This document shows, piece after piece, positions 38,465 through 50,800 of a stretch of 64,000 nucleotides of DNA (the first letter of the stretch is position 1; each line of letters opens with the position of its first letter). The notes under the pieces are model-generated. The model saw nothing but the letters and a program-made list of their open reading frames with translations, was not told the origin of the DNA and did no database searches. Source of the stretch: Zea mays (lineage: Eukaryota; Streptophyta; Magnoliopsida; Poales; Poaceae); assembly GCF_902167145.1 (NCBI RefSeq), contig NC_050100.1:194673439-194737438 (forward strand), written 5' to 3'. The position numbers were made by a program, and so were the translations under genes.

Positions 38465-39738
38465 TGAAAGGGAAATGTGCCCTTGGGCCATTTCTAAGTA
38501 TTTTGGTGATTGAGTGTCAACACAAGTGCTTAAATGTAAATCAATGCCCATGGATGAACAAAGTGCAAATCTTCAACAAAGGTATGTTTCTAAGTCTTAG
38601 TACATTGGTTTTGTGTACTAATATATTTGTCTAAGTGTTAGAAACAGAAAGAAGAAGAGAAGAGAAGACTTGGCTGTGTGCAGCCAAGGGGCTGTTTCGG
38701 TCTGGGGCACCGGACTGTCCGGTGGTGCACCGGACAGTGTCCGGTGGTGCACCGGACAGTGTCCGGTGCGCCAGGCTGCCTCGACCGAAGAGGCCGCTCT
38801 CGGGTTTTTCTCTGGCAACTTCGGCTAAAATTCACCGGACTGTCCGGTGTGCACCGGACTGTCCGGTGAGCCAACGGTCGGCGGGCCAACGGTCGGCCGC
38901 GCGATCGCCGCGCGACACGTGGCTGAGCCAACGGTCGGAAGAAAGCACCGGACTGTCCGGTGTGCACCGGACTGTCCGGTGCGCCAGATCTGCAGTGGTC
39001 GGCAACGGTCGGCTGCGCCTGTTAAGGAAAGAAATCGGGCACCGGACAGTGTCCGGTGTGCACCGGACTGTCCGGTGCGCCCGACGACAGAAGGCAAGGA
39101 TAGCCTTCCAGATGTGCTCTCAACGGCTCCTAGCTGCCTTGGGGCTATAAAAGGGACCCCTAGGCGCATGGAGGAGCACACCAAGCATTCCTACAACTCT
39201 TCTAAGCACCAAGACATCAATCTCACGCATTCGTTTCATTGTGATAGCATATAGAGCTCTTGTGGAGTTGTGAACTCTTTGTGTTGCGTTGCGAGCTCTT
39301 GTTGCGACTTGTGTGCGTGTTGTTGCTCTGATTTTCGAGTCTTGTGTGCGTTGCTCATTCCCACCTTACTCCGTATTCTTTGTGAACTCAATTGTAAGGG
39401 CGAGAGACTCCAAGTTGTGGAGATTCCTCGCAAACGGGAAAAGATCAAAGGAAAGAAAAACACCGTGGTATTCAAGTTGATCATTGGATCACTTGAGAGG
39501 AGTTGAGTGCAACTCTCGTCCGTTGGGACGCCACAACGTGGAGTAGGCAAGTTTTGTACTTGGCCGAACCACGGGATAACCACCGTGTCAACTCTGTGAT
39601 TGCTTTCTTGTGGTTATCGTGTTTTGAGTTCTCTCTAGCCACTTGGCCATACTTATGCTAACCCTTAACAAGTTTTTGTGGCTTAAGTTTTGAACTTTTA
39701 CAGGATCACCTATTCACCCCCCCCTCTAGGTGCTCTCA
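38465..39738 (+). repeat. 5' LTR of copy C
   Basis: TGAAAGGGAAATG...GGTGCTCTCA. Palindromic CACCGGACTGTCCGGTG units occupy about 38708-39077. The TATA box (tataaaag) is near 39146. One 22-bp unit is present here that the 3' LTR lacks. Confidence 0.95.
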
Positions 39739-39740
39739 AT

Positions 39741-39752
39741 TGGTATCGGAGC
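39741..39752 (+). other. Primer binding site of copy C
   Basis: TGGTATCGGAGC, two bases after the LTR end; differs from the usual TGGTATCAGAGC of Met-tRNA priming by one base. Confidence 0.8.
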
Positions 39753-39788
39753 CGTTCTCTTCAAGAAAGGGACTAACCGCCCGAAGAG

Positions 39789-42194
39789 ATGGATCCTAAG
39801 GGGAAGGGAATTGTGATAAACGACAAGGAGAAGGAGTCCTTCGTCAACGAGCCAAGGGATGACAAGTCCAATGACTCGGGCTCGGGCCACAAGCGAAGAG
39901 ATGGGAAGAAGAAGAAGACAAGACGCATCAAGGAGATCGTCTACTACGACAGCGATGAGTCCTCTTCTTCTCAAAAGAACGACGACCACGACAAACAAAG
40001 GAAACCGGTTAATTCGAACTTTTCATTTGATTATTCTCGTATTCCACATAGTTCGAATTCGCATTTGCTTTCCATTCCTCTTGGTAAACCTCCACATTTT
40101 GATGGGGAGGACTACGGATTTTGGAGTCACAAAATGCGTAGTCATTTATTCTCTCTCCATCCAAGCATATGGGAGATTGTAGAGAATGGAATGAAATTTG
40201 ATAGCTCGGATAGCCCTATGTTTATCAATGAACAAATTCATAAAAATGCACAAGCTACTACTGTTCTCTTAGCATCTTTGTGCAGGGAAGAGTACAATAA
40301 GGTGAGCGGCTTGGACAATGCCAAGCAGATATGGGACACCCTCAAGATCTCTCACGAGGGGAACGACATCACCATGCTCACCAAGATGGAGTTGGTGGAG
40401 GGCGAGCTTGGACGATTCGCCATGATAAGGGGAGAAGAGCCAACTCAAACTTACAACCGGCTCAAGACCCTTATCAACAAGATAAGGAGCTACGGAAGCA
40501 CGCGTTGGACGGATCACGATGTCGTCCGCCTAATGCTCAGGTCATTTACCGTTCTTGATCCTCATCTCGTGAACAATATTCGTGAGAACCCCAGGTACAC
40601 GATGATGACGCCCGAAGAAGTACTTGGAAAATTCGTGAGCGGGCGGATGATGATCAAGGAGGCAAGGTACGTCGATGACGCGTTGAACGGTCCAATTCAC
40701 GAGCCTCAACCCATTGCTCTCAAGGCATCGAGGAGCAAGGAGGCACTACCAAGCAAGGTGGCGCAAATTGAGGCGGCCGGGCTTAATGATGAAGAAATGG
40801 CTCTCATCATTAAGCGCTTCAAGACGGTGCTAAAGGGTCGCAATGGACAGCCGAGCAAGACTAAGACCAAGGGGAAGCGATCATGCTTCAAATGCGGTAA
40901 GCTTGGTCATTTTATTGCTAACTGTCCTGATAATGAAAGTGACCAGGAAAAGGGAAACAAGAGGGAAAAGAAGAAGCATTATAAGAAGGCAAAGGGTGAG
41001 GCGCATCTAGGCAAGGAGTGGGACTCGGATTGCTCCTCATCCGACTCCGACAATGAAGGACTCGCCGCCACCGCCTTCAACAAATCAACCCTCTTCCCCA
41101 ACGAGCGTCACACATGCCTTATGGCAAGGGAGAAGAAGGTATGTACTCGCAACTCTACCTATGCTTCTTCAAGTGAGGAAGAATCTAGTGATGAGGATGA
41201 AGTAGATTATTCATGTTTGTTCAAGGGCTTAGATAGATCTAAGATAGACAAAATTAATGAGTTAATTGATGCCTTGAATGAAAAGAATATACTTTTAGAA
41301 AAGCAAGAGGATTTGTTGTATGAAGAGCATGATAAATTTGTTGAGGCACAAAAATCCTATGCTTTAGAAGTTAAAAGAAATGAAATGCTTTCTTTTGAAC
41401 TATCTACTTGTCATGAAACCATTTCTACTTTGAAAGGTGTCAACAATGATTTAAATGCTAAATTAGAAGTAGCAAATAAATCCAATTCTTGTGTAGAACA
41501 TGTTGAAATTTGTACTAGGTGTAAAGATTTTGACATTAATGCTTGTAGTGAACACCTAGTTTCAATTTCCAAGCTTAATGATGAACTGGCTAGTCTTAAT
41601 GCTCAACTTAAGACTAGCAAGAATGATTTCGATAAGCTAAAATTTGCAAGGGATGCCTATACAATTGGTAGACACCCCTCAATTAAGGATGGACTTGGCT
41701 TCAAGAGAGAAGCTAAGGACTTAACAAGCCATAAGGCTCCCATTCCCGCCAAGGAGAAAGGGAAGGCCCCTATGGCTAGTAATGTGCAAAAGAACCATGC
41801 TTTTATGTATTATGATAGGAGACAAACTAGAAATGCTTATAGGAGTTATAATGCTTTTGATGATTTTGACTCTCATGCCATGTTTGCTCCTAGTTCCTCT
41901 TATGTGTATGATAGAAATGTTACTAGGAGAAATGTTGTTCCTAAGAGAAATACTATTCATCATGTGTCTAGAAAGAATGCTATTCATGCTCCTAGGAAAG
42001 TAGTGAATGAACCTTCCACAATTTATTATGCTTTAAATGCTTCCTTTGCTATTTGTAGAAAGGATAAGAAAATTGTTGCTAGGAAGTTAGGGGCAAAATG
42101 CAAGGGAGACAAAACTTGCATTTGGGTCCCTAAGGATATTTGCACTAACCTTGTAGGACCCAACATGAGTTGGGTACCTAAGACCCAAGCCTAA
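39789..42194 (+). CDS. Gag polyprotein of copy C with coiled-coil extension, 801 aa
   Basis: Starts at ATG 39789 (MDPKGKGIV). The N-terminal lysine/serine-rich region is followed by the Copia Gag core and zinc knuckle [14 protein letters not shown] at residues 366-379. From residue 451 it runs into an acidic stretch ([12 protein letters not shown]), then a long coiled-coil-like region rich in Leu, Lys, Glu and Asn (about 490-640), and a basic Tyr/Arg-rich tail ending at TAA 42192-42194. The part after residue 450 lies inside a GT...AG segment (41139-42207). Sirevirus Gag extensions are reported to bind the dynein light chain LC8; whether this one does is not shown by the sequence. Expected to be the unspliced Gag product. 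Confidence 0.9.
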   Translation: MDPKGKGIVINDKEKESFVNEPRDDKSNDSGSGHKRRDGKKKKTRRIKEIVYYDSDESSSSQKNDDHDKQRKPVNSNFSFDYSRIPHSSNSHLLSIPLGKPPHFDGEDYGFWSHKMRSHLFSLHPSIWEIVENGMKFDSSDSPMFINEQIHKNAQATTVLLASLCREEYNKVSGLDNAKQIWDTLKISHEGNDITMLTKMELVEGELGRFAMIRGEEPTQTYNRLKTLINKIRSYGSTRWTDHDVVRLMLRSFTVLDPHLVNNIRENPRYTMMTPEEVLGKFVSGRMMIKEARYVDDALNGPIHEPQPIALKASRSKEALPSKVAQIEAAGLNDEEMALIIKRFKTVLKGRNGQPSKTKTKGKRSCFKCGKLGHFIANCPDNESDQEKGNKREKKKHYKKAKGEAHLGKEWDSDCSSSDSDNEGLAATAFNKSTLFPNERHTCLMAREKKVCTRNSTYASSSEEESSDEDEVDYSCLFKGLDRSKIDKINELIDALNEKNILLEKQEDLLYEEHDKFVEAQKSYALEVKRNEMLSFELSTCHETISTLKGVNNDLNAKLEVANKSNSCVEHVEICTRCKDFDINACSEHLVSISKLNDELASLNAQLKTSKNDFDKLKFARDAYTIGRHPSIKDGLGFKREAKDLTSHKAPIPAKEKGKAPMASNVQKNHAFMYYDRRQTRNAYRSYNAFDDFDSHAMFAPSSSYVYDRNVTRRNVVPKRNTIHHVSRKNAIHAPRKVVNEPSTIYYALNASFAICRKDKKIVARKLGAKCKGDKTCIWVPKDICTNLVGPNMSWVPKTQA

Positions 42195-42207
42195 ATTTGC
42201 CTTGCAG
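41139..42207 (+). other. Candidate regulated intron between gag and pol of copy C, 1069 nt
   Basis: Donor AAGAAG|GTATGT at 41138/41139 is a near-consensus plant 5' splice site. Acceptor TTTGCCTTGCAG ends at 42207. Removing it joins Gag codon 450 (phase 0) to codon GTT at 42208, the first codon of the protease region, in frame, giving a Gag-Pol of about 1516 aa. Without removal, gag ends at the TAA 13 nt before the AG and pol is in another frame with no ATG near its start. Copy A has exactly this junction without the intron. Confidence 0.78.
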
Positions 42208-45200
42208 GTTTATGCATCCGGGGGTTCAAGCTGGATTATTGATAGCGGATGCACAAACCATATGACGGGGGAGAAGAAGATGTTCACCTCCTACGTCAAG
42301 AATAAGGATTCCCAAGATTCAATCATATTCGGTGATGGGAATCAAGGCAAGGTAAAAGGGTTAGGTAAAATTGCAATTTCTAATGAGCACTCTATCTCTA
42401 ATGTGTTTTTAGTAGAGTCACTAGGATATAATTTACTATCTGTTAGTCAATTGTGCAATATGGGATATAACTGTCTGTTTACAAATATAGATGTGTCTGT
42501 CTTTAGAAGAAGTGATGGTTCACTAGCTTTTAAGGGTGTATTAGACGGCAAACTTTATTTAGTTGATTTTGCAAAAGAAGAGGCCGGTCTAGATGCATGC
42601 TTAATGGCTAAGACTTGCATGGGCTGGCTGTGGCATCGCCGCTTAGCACATGTGGGGATGAAGAACCTTCACAAGCTTCTAAAGGGAGAACACGTGATAG
42701 GTCTAACCAATGTTCAATTCGAAAAAGATAGACCTTGTGCAGCTTGTCAAGCAGGGAAACAGGTGGGAGGAGCGCATCACAGCAAGAATGTGATGACCAC
42801 TTCAAGACCCCTGGAGCTGCTGCATATGGACCTCTTCGGACTCGTCGCCTATCTAAGCATAGGGGGAAGTAAGTATGGTCTAGTTATTGTTGATGACTTT
42901 TCCCGCTTCACTTGGGTGTTCTTTTTGCAGGATAAGTCTGAAACCCAAGGGACCCTCAAGCGCTTCCTCAGGAGGGCTCAAAATGAGTTTGAGCTCAAAG
43001 TGAAGAAGATAAGGAGCGACAACGGGTCCGAATTCAAGAACCTTCAAGTGGAGGAGTTCCTTGAAGAAGAAGGGATCAAGCACGAGTTCTCCGCTCCCTA
43101 CACACCACAGCAAAATGGTGTGGTAGAGAGGAAGAACAGGACGCTCATTGACATGGCGAGGACGATGCTAGGAGAGTTCAAGACCCCCGAGTGCTTTTGG
43201 ACGGAAGCCGTGAACACTGCTTGCCATGCCATCAACAGGGTCTACCTTCATCGCCTCCTCAAGAAGACGTCGTATGAGCTTCTAACCGGTAACAAACCCA
43301 ATGTATCTTACTTTCGTGTATTTGGGAGCAAGTGCTACATTCTAGTGAAGAAAGGTAGAAATTCTAAGTTTGCTCCCAAAGCTGTAGAAGGGTTTTTGTT
43401 AGGTTATGACTCAAATACAAAGGCGTATAGAGTCTTCAACAAATCATCGGGTTTGGTTGAAGTCTCTAGCGACGTTGTATTTGATGAGACTAATGGCTCT
43501 CCAAGAGAGCAAGTTGTTGATTGTGATGATGTAGATGAAGAAGATGTTCCGACGGCCGCTATACGGACCATGGCGATTGGAGAAGTACGGCCACAGGAAC
43601 AAGATGAACGAGATCAACCTTCTTCCTCAACTATGGTGCATCCCCCAACCAAAGATGACGAACAGGTACCTCAAGTGGAGGCGCTTGATCAAGGGGGAGC
43701 ACAAGATAATCAAGTGATGGAGGAAGAAGTGCAACCGGCACCTCCAACCCAAGTTCGAGCGATGATTCAAAGGGATCATCCCGTCGACCAAATTCTGGGT
43801 GACATTAGCAAGGGAGTAACTACTCGATCTCGATTAGTTAATTTTTGTGAGCATTACTCCTTTGTCTCTTCTATTGAGCCTTTCAGGGTAGAAGAGGCCT
43901 TGCTAGATCCGGACTGGGTGTTGGCCATGCAAGAGGAGTTAAACAATTTCAAGCGCAATGAAGTTTGGACACTGGTGCCTCGTCCGAAGCAAAATGTTGT
44001 GGGAACCAAGTGGGTGTTCCGCAACAAACAGGACGAGCACGGGGTGGTGACGAGAAACAAGGCTCGACTTGTGGCAAAAGGTTATGCCCAAGTCGCAGGT
44101 TTGGATTTTGAGGAGACTTTTGCTCCTGTGGCTAGGCTAGAGTCAATTCGAATCTTGCTAGCATATGCCGCTCACCATTCTTTCAGGTTGTTCCAAATGG
44201 ATGTGAAGAGCGCTTTCCTCAACGGGCCAATCAAGGAGGAGGTGTACGTGGAGCAACCCCCTGGCTTCGAGGATGAACGGTACCCCGACCATGTGTGTAA
44301 GCTCTCTAAGGCGCTCTATGGACTTAAGCAAGCCCCAAGAGCATGGTATGAATGCCTTAGAGACTTTTTACTTGCTAATGCTTTCAAGGTTGGGAAGGCC
44401 GATCCAACTCTTTTCACTAAGACATGTGATGGTGATTTGTTTGTGTGCCAAATTTATGTTGATGACATAATATTTGGTTCTACTAACCAAAAGTCTTGTG
44501 AAGAGTTTAGCAGGGTGATGACGCAGAAATTCGAGATGTCGATGATGGGTGAGTTGAACTACTTCCTTGGGTTCCAAGTGAAGCAACTCAAGGACGGCAC
44601 CTTCATCTCCCAAACGAAGTACACGCAAGATCTGCTAAAGCGGTTTGGGATGAAGGACGCCAAGCCCGCAAAGACTCCGATGGGGACCGACGGACACACC
44701 GACCTCAACAAAGGAGGTAAGTCCGTTGATCAAAAAGCATACCGGTCAATGATAGGTTCTTTGCTTTATTTATGTGCTAGTAGACCAGGTATTATGCTTA
44801 GCGTATGCATGTGTGCTAGATTTCAATCCGATCCTAAGGAGTGTCACTTAGTGGCGGTGAAGCGAATTCTTAGATATTTGGTTGCTACGCCTTGCTTCGG
44901 GCTCTGGTATCCAAAGGGGTCTACCTTTGACTTAGTTGGATACTCTGACTCCGACTATGCTGGATGTAAGGTCGATAGGAAGAGTACATCGGGGACGTGC
45001 CAATTCTTAGGAAGGTCCCTGGTGTCATGGAATTCTAAGAAACAAACATCCGTTGCCCTATCCACCGCTGAGGCCGAGTACGTTGCCGCAGGTCAGTGTT
45101 GCGCGCAACTACTTTGGATGAGGCAAACCCTCCGGGACTTTGGCTACAATCTGAGCAAAGTCCCACTCCTATGTGACAATGAGAGTGCTATCCGCATGGC

Positions 45201-45408
45201 GGAGAATCCTGTTGAACACAGCCGCACAAAGCACATAGACATCCGGCATCACTTTTTGAGAGACCACCAGCAAAAGGGAGATATCGAAGTGTTTCATGTT
45301 AGCACCGAGAACCAGCTAGCCGATATCTTTACCAAGCCTCTAGATGAGAAGACCTTTTGCAGGCTGCGTAGTGAGCTAAATGTCTTAGATTCGCGGAACT
45401 TGGATTGA
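42208..45408 (+). CDS. Pol of copy C: protease, integrase, reverse transcriptase, RNase H
   Basis: The open frame begins just after the acceptor and lacks a usable ATG at its start, so it is most likely read as the second exon of a spliced gag-pol RNA. Motifs: DSGC protease site at 42241, GAG-pre-integrase HRRLAHVG...CAAC, integrase LHMDLFG, IRSDNG and [15 protein letters not shown] at 44455-44466, RNase H CDNESAI near 45174, final stop 45406-45408. It parallels residues 491-1570 of copy A along its whole length. No stop or frameshift. It would carry out processing, reverse transcription and integration. Confidence 0.93.
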   Translation, partial: VYASGGSSWIIDSGCTNHMTGEKKMFTSYVKNKDSQDSIIFGDGNQGKVKGLGKIAISNEHSISNVFLVESLGYNLLSVSQLCNMGYNCLFTNIDVSVFRRSDGSLAFKGVLDGKLYLVDFAKEEAGLDACLMAKTCMGWLWHRRLAHVGMKNLHKLLKGEHVIGLTNVQFEKDRPCAACQAGKQVGGAHHSKNVMTTSRPLELLHMDLFGLVAYLSIGGSKYGLVIVDDFSRFTWVFFLQDKSETQGTLKRFLRRAQNEFELKVKKIRSDNGSEFKNLQVEEFLEEEGIKHEFSAPYTPQQNGVVERKNRTLIDMARTMLGEFKTPECFWTEAVNTACHAINRVYLHRLLKKTSYELLTGNKPNVSYFRVFGSKCYILVKKGRNSKFAPKAVEGFLLGYDSNTKAYRVFNKSSGLVEVSSDVVFDETNGSPREQVVDCDDVDEEDVPTAAIRTMAIGEVRPQEQDERDQPSSSTMVHPPTKDDEQVPQVEALDQGGAQDNQVMEEEVQPAPPTQVRAMIQRDHPVDQILGDISKGVTTRSRLVNFCEHYSFVSSIEPFRVEEALLDPDWVLAMQEELNNFKRNEVWTLVPRPKQNVVGTKWVFRNKQDEHGVVTRNKARLVAKGYAQVAGLDFEETFAPVARLESIRILLAYAAHHSFRLFQMDVKSAFLNGPIKEEVYVEQPPGFEDERYPDHVCKLSKALYGLKQAPRAWYECLRDFLLANAFKVGKADPTLFTKTCDGDLFVCQIYVDDIIFGSTNQKSCEEFSRVMTQKFEMSMMGELNYFLGFQVKQLKDGTFISQTKYTQDLLKRFGMKDAKPAKTPMGTDGHTDLNKGGKSVDQKAYRSMIGSLLYLCASRPGIMLSVCMCARFQSDPKECHLVAVKRILRYLVATPCFGLWYPKGSTFDLVGYSDSDYAGCKVDRKSTSGTCQFLGRSLVSWNSKKQTSVALSTAEAEYVAAGQCCAQLLWMRQTLRDFGYNLSKVPLLCDNESAIRMAENPVEHSRTKHIDIRHHFLRDHQQKGDIEVFHVSTENQLADIFTKPLDEKTFCRLRSELNVLDSRNLD

Positions 45409-46194
45409 ATTGTAGCATACATGTGTTTATGCATTTGATCAGGTTCATTCTGCATTTTGTTGCTTATTGTGGTGCTCAAGTTGTACAAACCCTCCCTGGA
45501 CCTCACAAGTCCGTTGCAAAGTGATGCACATGTTTAGGGGGAGATGTGTTACAACTTGACCCTTTGAGACTAACCTTGTGCTTGAGTTTGATAATTTAGT
45601 CTCGAAGGAGGATTGAAAGGGAAAAGGTGGACTTGGACCATGAAAGACTTCCACTGCACTCCGATGAGAGGGTAACTAATTCCAAGTTCATCTCATGAAA
45701 TCTTATTGCCATTTGCTCTTAATTGAAGACTTTGGTGAGGCAATGAGGTTAAAAGGCCAAGATTGATCCCGTTTTGGTGCTTGATGCCAAAGGGGGAGAA
45801 AATAAAGGCCAAAGCGATAAATGGATCAGCTACCACTTGAGAGATTTTGAAAATAGTAGAATAGAGTTTTTGTTGAGTCAAAAGCTTTTATTGTCTCTCT
45901 TGTCAAAAGTTGGCTTCTTGTGGGGAGAAGTATTGATTATGGGAAATAGGGGGAGTTTTTGAAATCTTTGATCAATCTCTTTTGGAATAACTCTCTTTAT
46001 GCTTCAACATGTGTGTTTGACTTAGAGATAGAGATTTGAGTTTGATTTGCAAAAACAAACCAAGTGGTGGCAAAGGATGATCCATATATGCCAAAATTGA
46101 ATCAAAATCAATTTAAGTTTTTATTTGAAGTGATTTTGCACTTGTTCTAGTTGCTTTATGTTGTGTTGGCATAAATCACCAAAAAGGGGGAGAT
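45409..46194 (+). other. 3' internal region and polypurine tracts of copy C
   Basis: Non-coding. AGGGGGAG tracts at about 45535, 45790, 45946 and 46184; the last (AAAAAGGGGGAGAT) abuts the 3' LTR. Confidence 0.8.
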
Positions 46195-47449
46195 TGAAAG
46201 GGAAATGTGCCCTTGGGCCATTTCTAAGTATTTTGGTGATTGAGTGTCAACACAAGTGCTTAAATGTAAATCAATGCCCATGGATGAACAAAGTGCAAAT
46301 CTTCAACAAAGGTATGTTTCTAAGTCTTAGTACATTGGTTTTGTGTACTAATATATTTGTCTAAGTGTTAGAAACAGAAAGAAGAAGAGAAGAGAAGACT
46401 TGGCTGTGTGCAGCCAAGGGGCTGTTTCGGTCTGGGGCACCGGACTGTCCGGTGGTGCACCGGACAGTGTCCGGTGCGCCAGGCTGCCTCGACCGAAGAG
46501 GCCGCTCTCGGGTTTTTCTCTGGCAACTTCGGCTAAAATTCACCGGACTGTCCGGTGTGCACCGGACTGTCCGGTGAGCCAACGGTCGGCCGGGCCAACG
46601 GTCGGCCGCGCGATCGCCGCGCGACACGTGGCTGAGCCAACGGTCGGAAGAAAGCACCGGACTGTCCGGTGTGCACCGGACTGTCCGGTGCGCCAGATCT
46701 GCAGTGGTCGGCAACGGTCGGCTGCGCCTGTTAAGGAAAGAAATCGGGCACCGGACAGTGTCCGGTGTGCACCGGACTGTCCGGTGCGCCCGACGACAGA
46801 AGGCAAGGATAGCCTTCCAGATGTGCTCTCAACGGCTCCTAGCTGCCTTGGGGCTATAAAAGGGACCCCTAGGCGCATGGAGGAGCACACCAAGCATTCC
46901 TACAACTCTTCTAAGCACCAAGACATCAATCTCACGCATTCGTTTCATTGTGATAGCATATAGAGCTCTTGTGGAGTTGTGAACTCTTTGTGTTGCGTTG
47001 CGAGCTCTTGTTGCGACTTGTGTGCGTGTTGTTGCTCTGATTTTCGAGTCTTGTGTGCGTTGCTCATTCCCACCTTACTCCGTATTCTTTGTGAACTCAA
47101 TTGTAAGGGCGAGAGACTCCAAGTTGTGGAGATTCCTCGCAAACGGGAAAAGATCAAAGGAAAGAAAAACACCGTGGTATTCAAGTTGATCATTGGATCA
47201 CTTGAGAGGAGTTGAGTGCAACTCTCGTCCGTTGGGACGCCACAACGTGGAGTAGGCAAGTTTTGTACTTGGCCGAACCACGGGATAACCACCGTGTCAA
47301 CTCTGTGATTGCTTTCTTGTGGTTATCGTGTTTTGAGTTCTCTCTAGCCACTTGGCCATACTTATGCTAACCCTTAACAAGTTTTTGTGGCTTAAGTTTT
47401 GAACTTTTACAGGATCACCTATTCACCCCCCCCCCTCTAGGTGCTCTCA
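46195..47449 (+). repeat. 3' LTR of copy C
   Basis: 1255 bp. Apart from three length differences I see no change from the 5' LTR. Ends with a run of ten C followed by TCTAGGTGCTCTCA, then the target duplication acctt. Confidence 0.95.
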
Positions 47450-47810
47450 ACCTTTTTTGACGCGGTCATTATGGCGAAGGCGAAGCGTCGCCCGCTTCTC
47501 CTGCCAGAGGCGCCGCGCGTCCCGCCGCGGGGTTAACGTGACGGGGCGCACGTTTCGCGGGGCGGCTGTTGCGCGTGCGCAAGCCGTTCGAGGAACGGCT
47601 GTTTTGCTTCGTGTTTTTGAATCCCGCGGCCGGTCCGGGCGGAACGTTGAACGAGTCTCGCTTTGGCCTTTATATACTCGAGGGAGGGCCTGGCGGTGGT
47701 TTTTTGCTCCGCTTCCTGCCTCCCTCTTAGGTTTTCGTAACCTGAGAGATTTAGCCAGAAAAAGAAACCGCCCACCCTGTCCTTCGCGCCGCCACCCCTT
47801 CTGCTAGGTG

Positions 47811-50800
47811 ATGGCCGACCGGGTGACCATCATCCCGCCGCGCGACCCATGACCTTTCTCCACAGTGACGGCGGGCGATCTGGAGGATCTTGTTGCTGAG
47901 GGTTTACTTCGCCCTCTCTCCGATGAGAGGCGGCCGGAATGGATTCCTCCTGTGAGCGGAGCCGCTCCGTCCCCACCGCCGGGGTATGTCGTGAGCTTCG
48001 TCTCCTTCCACGAGCGGGGATTTGGTGTGCCGGCGAGCCGCTTTATGCGAGCGATCCTACACCATTACGGGGTGGAGTTGCACAACCTCAGCCCCAACTC
48101 CATCTCGCAGGCCGCCATCTTCGTTGCGGTGTGCGAGGGGTACTTGGGGATCGCCCCCCCATTGGGATTTGTGGACCCATCTCTTTTTCGCGGAGCTTTT
48201 CGCTTCGCCGACAGGGGAGAGAAAGGTCCGCGCGGCAGTGCGGGCCGGCGGCTGCACCCTCCTGCTGAGGCAGTCGCGGGCGTCACTGTATATTCCCGCC
48301 ATCCTCGCGTCCTCGAACAAGGGGTGGCAGCGCCGGTGGTTCTACCTCCGGAATGACGGCGAGTTGCTCCCGCCGTTCTCCCAGCGAGTAGTCACCATCG
48401 CCGCCGATGCTTGGTGCCATAGGACCCCGCACGAAAGACAGAAGAACCTTGAACCCCTTCTCAAGGCCTTGGAGGTGTTGCGGAAGGGGGGACTCACCGC
48501 CGCGGGAGTGATTGCCGCCATCCACCGCCGGAGGGTGCTTCCCTTGGCGGAGCGACGGTTGCCGCTTTGGGAGATGACACCGGAGGCTGACTTGGAGGAC
48601 TCGTGGATGTCCTCGGATCCTCTTTCCTTCGATGTCCTCCACGGGCGGGTGGCCGTTGCGTTGGGAAAGCCGGACCCCAGCGCCTTCTCCCAGCCTTTGA
48701 TGCACCCTGACCAAGGGTGCATGACTCTGGTGAGTGCCCACTCCTTCTTTCCTCTTACGTCGGATTGCCCCTGGTTTTTACGGTCGGGATTTCCATCCGT
48801 CTTCAAGAGGTAGGGTGGCACAAGCCTTCCCTGCCACGGGTCCCGCAGGATGCGGTGGACCGAGCAGCGCGGCGGGTTGCCGCGGAGGAGAAGAAGAAAA
48901 AGAAGGACGCGGAGAAGGCCTGGGCCCGCGAGCGGATGCGGGCTCGAGACGCCTTGGAAAAGCTCCGTCGTCGGCAGGAGAGAGAGGGGCTCCCGAGGGA
49001 GCCGTCGCCGGAAACGCCTGACGACGATGACGATGATGACGACGAGGAAGACGACATGGCTGCTCGCCTTGGTCTCAGCCCTGGCTTGGGGTTAGGCCGG
49101 GAGCTGTCAAGCCAGCCCCCGAGCGGGCTGATGCCATCAGTCCCCGGAGCCGGGATGCCGGGGTCCCGGCCCGAAGAGCGGGGGCAGTCTGAGAGGGTAC
49201 CTGACCCCTCGGCTGGGGGAGTTGAGGCGACCCCGGGGAGCCAGGCCGAGGCGTCTATTCCCCGAGAGCCGTCGCCCACGCCGGCAGCGCAGGAGAGCGA
49301 CCCTCAGGTCACCGTGGCAGTGCCTGAGCAGTCCGTCCCCCGGGCGTCCAAAGCGCCCAAAGCAAGGGCGGTGCCGAAGCTGCCGGCGAAGCGGACCTCG
49401 GCGGCGCCTTCGGGGGTCGAGACCCGAGAGATTTCCCCTCAGGCACGGTTGATCATGGCCCAGAGCGGGTAAGTATCTTGGAACGTCTTCGTCCTGGCTT
49501 TTCATTCGTATGTCCCAACCGTGATTTTTCTTTCCCCCTTAGCAAGCGAAGCCATGGCCTGACCGACCTGGCTCCCCGAAAGGCCCTTAAGACGGCGTCG
49601 GCTTGCGCAGCCGGCGCCGCTCCGGGCCTTGCCGTTCAGCTGACCTTCTCGCAAGGCGCTCCACAGCAGGGGGCTCAGGCGGCACCAGTCGCCGTGGAGC
49701 GAGTTCCCGAGGCCGGCTCTTCTGCCGAGGCGGCCATCGTGCTAGGGGAAGCGGCTGATGCGGATGTGGCCCCGGCCCCACCGGACGTGCCGGCGGTGCT
49801 GGTACCTGTGGCTACCGAAGCCGCCGCCGTCCCGGTCGGGGAGCGACCGGTCGCTGCCGACGCTGAGACGGCCGAGGCGTCGGCGCTTGGTGCCTCGGAG
49901 GAGGGGGGCGTGGAGACACGATCCGTCCCGCCGGGCGGCAGCCTTGTCGCTGTGCGGCGGGGCTCCGAGGGTCGACGCCAGTTGCTCCGGTTCCGGACCC
50001 GTGAGGCCTCGGATCCCGTCTTCGTTCTCGACGATGAACGGGAGGAACAGTCCTGGGACGAGCTTCGCGAGTGTGCCGAAGCAACGGTGGGGTCGCTCTG
50101 GTCGTCGCTGGAGGTTTTCTGCAGGGACGTCCCCAAAATCCTCCAGGTAGCGGTTTCAGGCATACCTTTTCTTCTTTGTGACCAGGGCGTCTTCTCGTGA
50201 CGTCCCGCTTCCTTCCCTCAGGATCTGACGGATCTGAGCGCCGCCAAGTCGTCGTTCATCCGTCGCGAGGTCGACGTCTGGGGCTCGCTGCGATCCCTGA
50301 GGGCCTCGCTCGTCGGGGCTACTGCGCGCCTCTCTCAGCAGGGCGCCGAGGCGGCGGACCTTTGGTTGCTCTGCACCGATCTGAGAGCCGAGGCGGCAGC
50401 GGCACGCGCGGAGGCGGCCGCGGCACGCGCAGAAGTGCAACGACTGCAGTCGGAGTTCGACCGGATCGTCAATGAGCGGGACCAATCTCGGGGCCGGGCT
50501 GCCGAGGCCGAAAGCCGGGCTGGAGCCCTTGCAGCCGACCTAGCCGTAGCCTAGGTCGCAGCTTCGGAGCAGCGTGCCCGAGCCGGAGGTACGCCTTGGC
50601 CATCTTCGGTTTTCGTTTCTACTTGTTTCCTCCGCTTGTGTTTGAGATCTTTCCTCTGGCTGTTCGCAGAGCTCGAGTCCGCCCTTGATGAGTCCGCCAA
50701 GGCGCTTGCCGAGGCGCTTGCCGGGGCAGCCGAGCAGAGGGAGGCCGACCACGTGGCCATGTCCGAGGCCGTCTCGGACTTCTGTCGGGTCCTTGGCTCC

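Larger units (their letters stand above)
38465..47449 (+). mobile_element. Complete, young Opie-like Sirevirus-type Copia element, copy C
   Basis: LTRs 38465-39738 (1274 bp) and 46195-47449 (1255 bp), target duplication acctt at 38460-38464 and 47450-47454. The differences I find between the LTRs are length changes: one 22-bp palindromic unit, one C near 46591 and two C in the terminal C-run. Gag and pol frames are both intact, so it is a very recent and possibly autonomous insertion. It sits in the 3' non-coding part of copy Y. Confidence 0.96.

Noticed and set aside
38700..39080. CRISPR-like look of the repeated CACCGGACTGTCCGGTG units
   Set aside because: Units are palindromic, unevenly spaced, inside the LTR of a plant retrotransposon, and there are no cas genes.
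42202..42207. TTG at 42202 as a start codon for pol of copy C
   Set aside because: A TTG start is not expected in a plant mRNA, and these bases lie in the splice acceptor; splicing explains the frame better.
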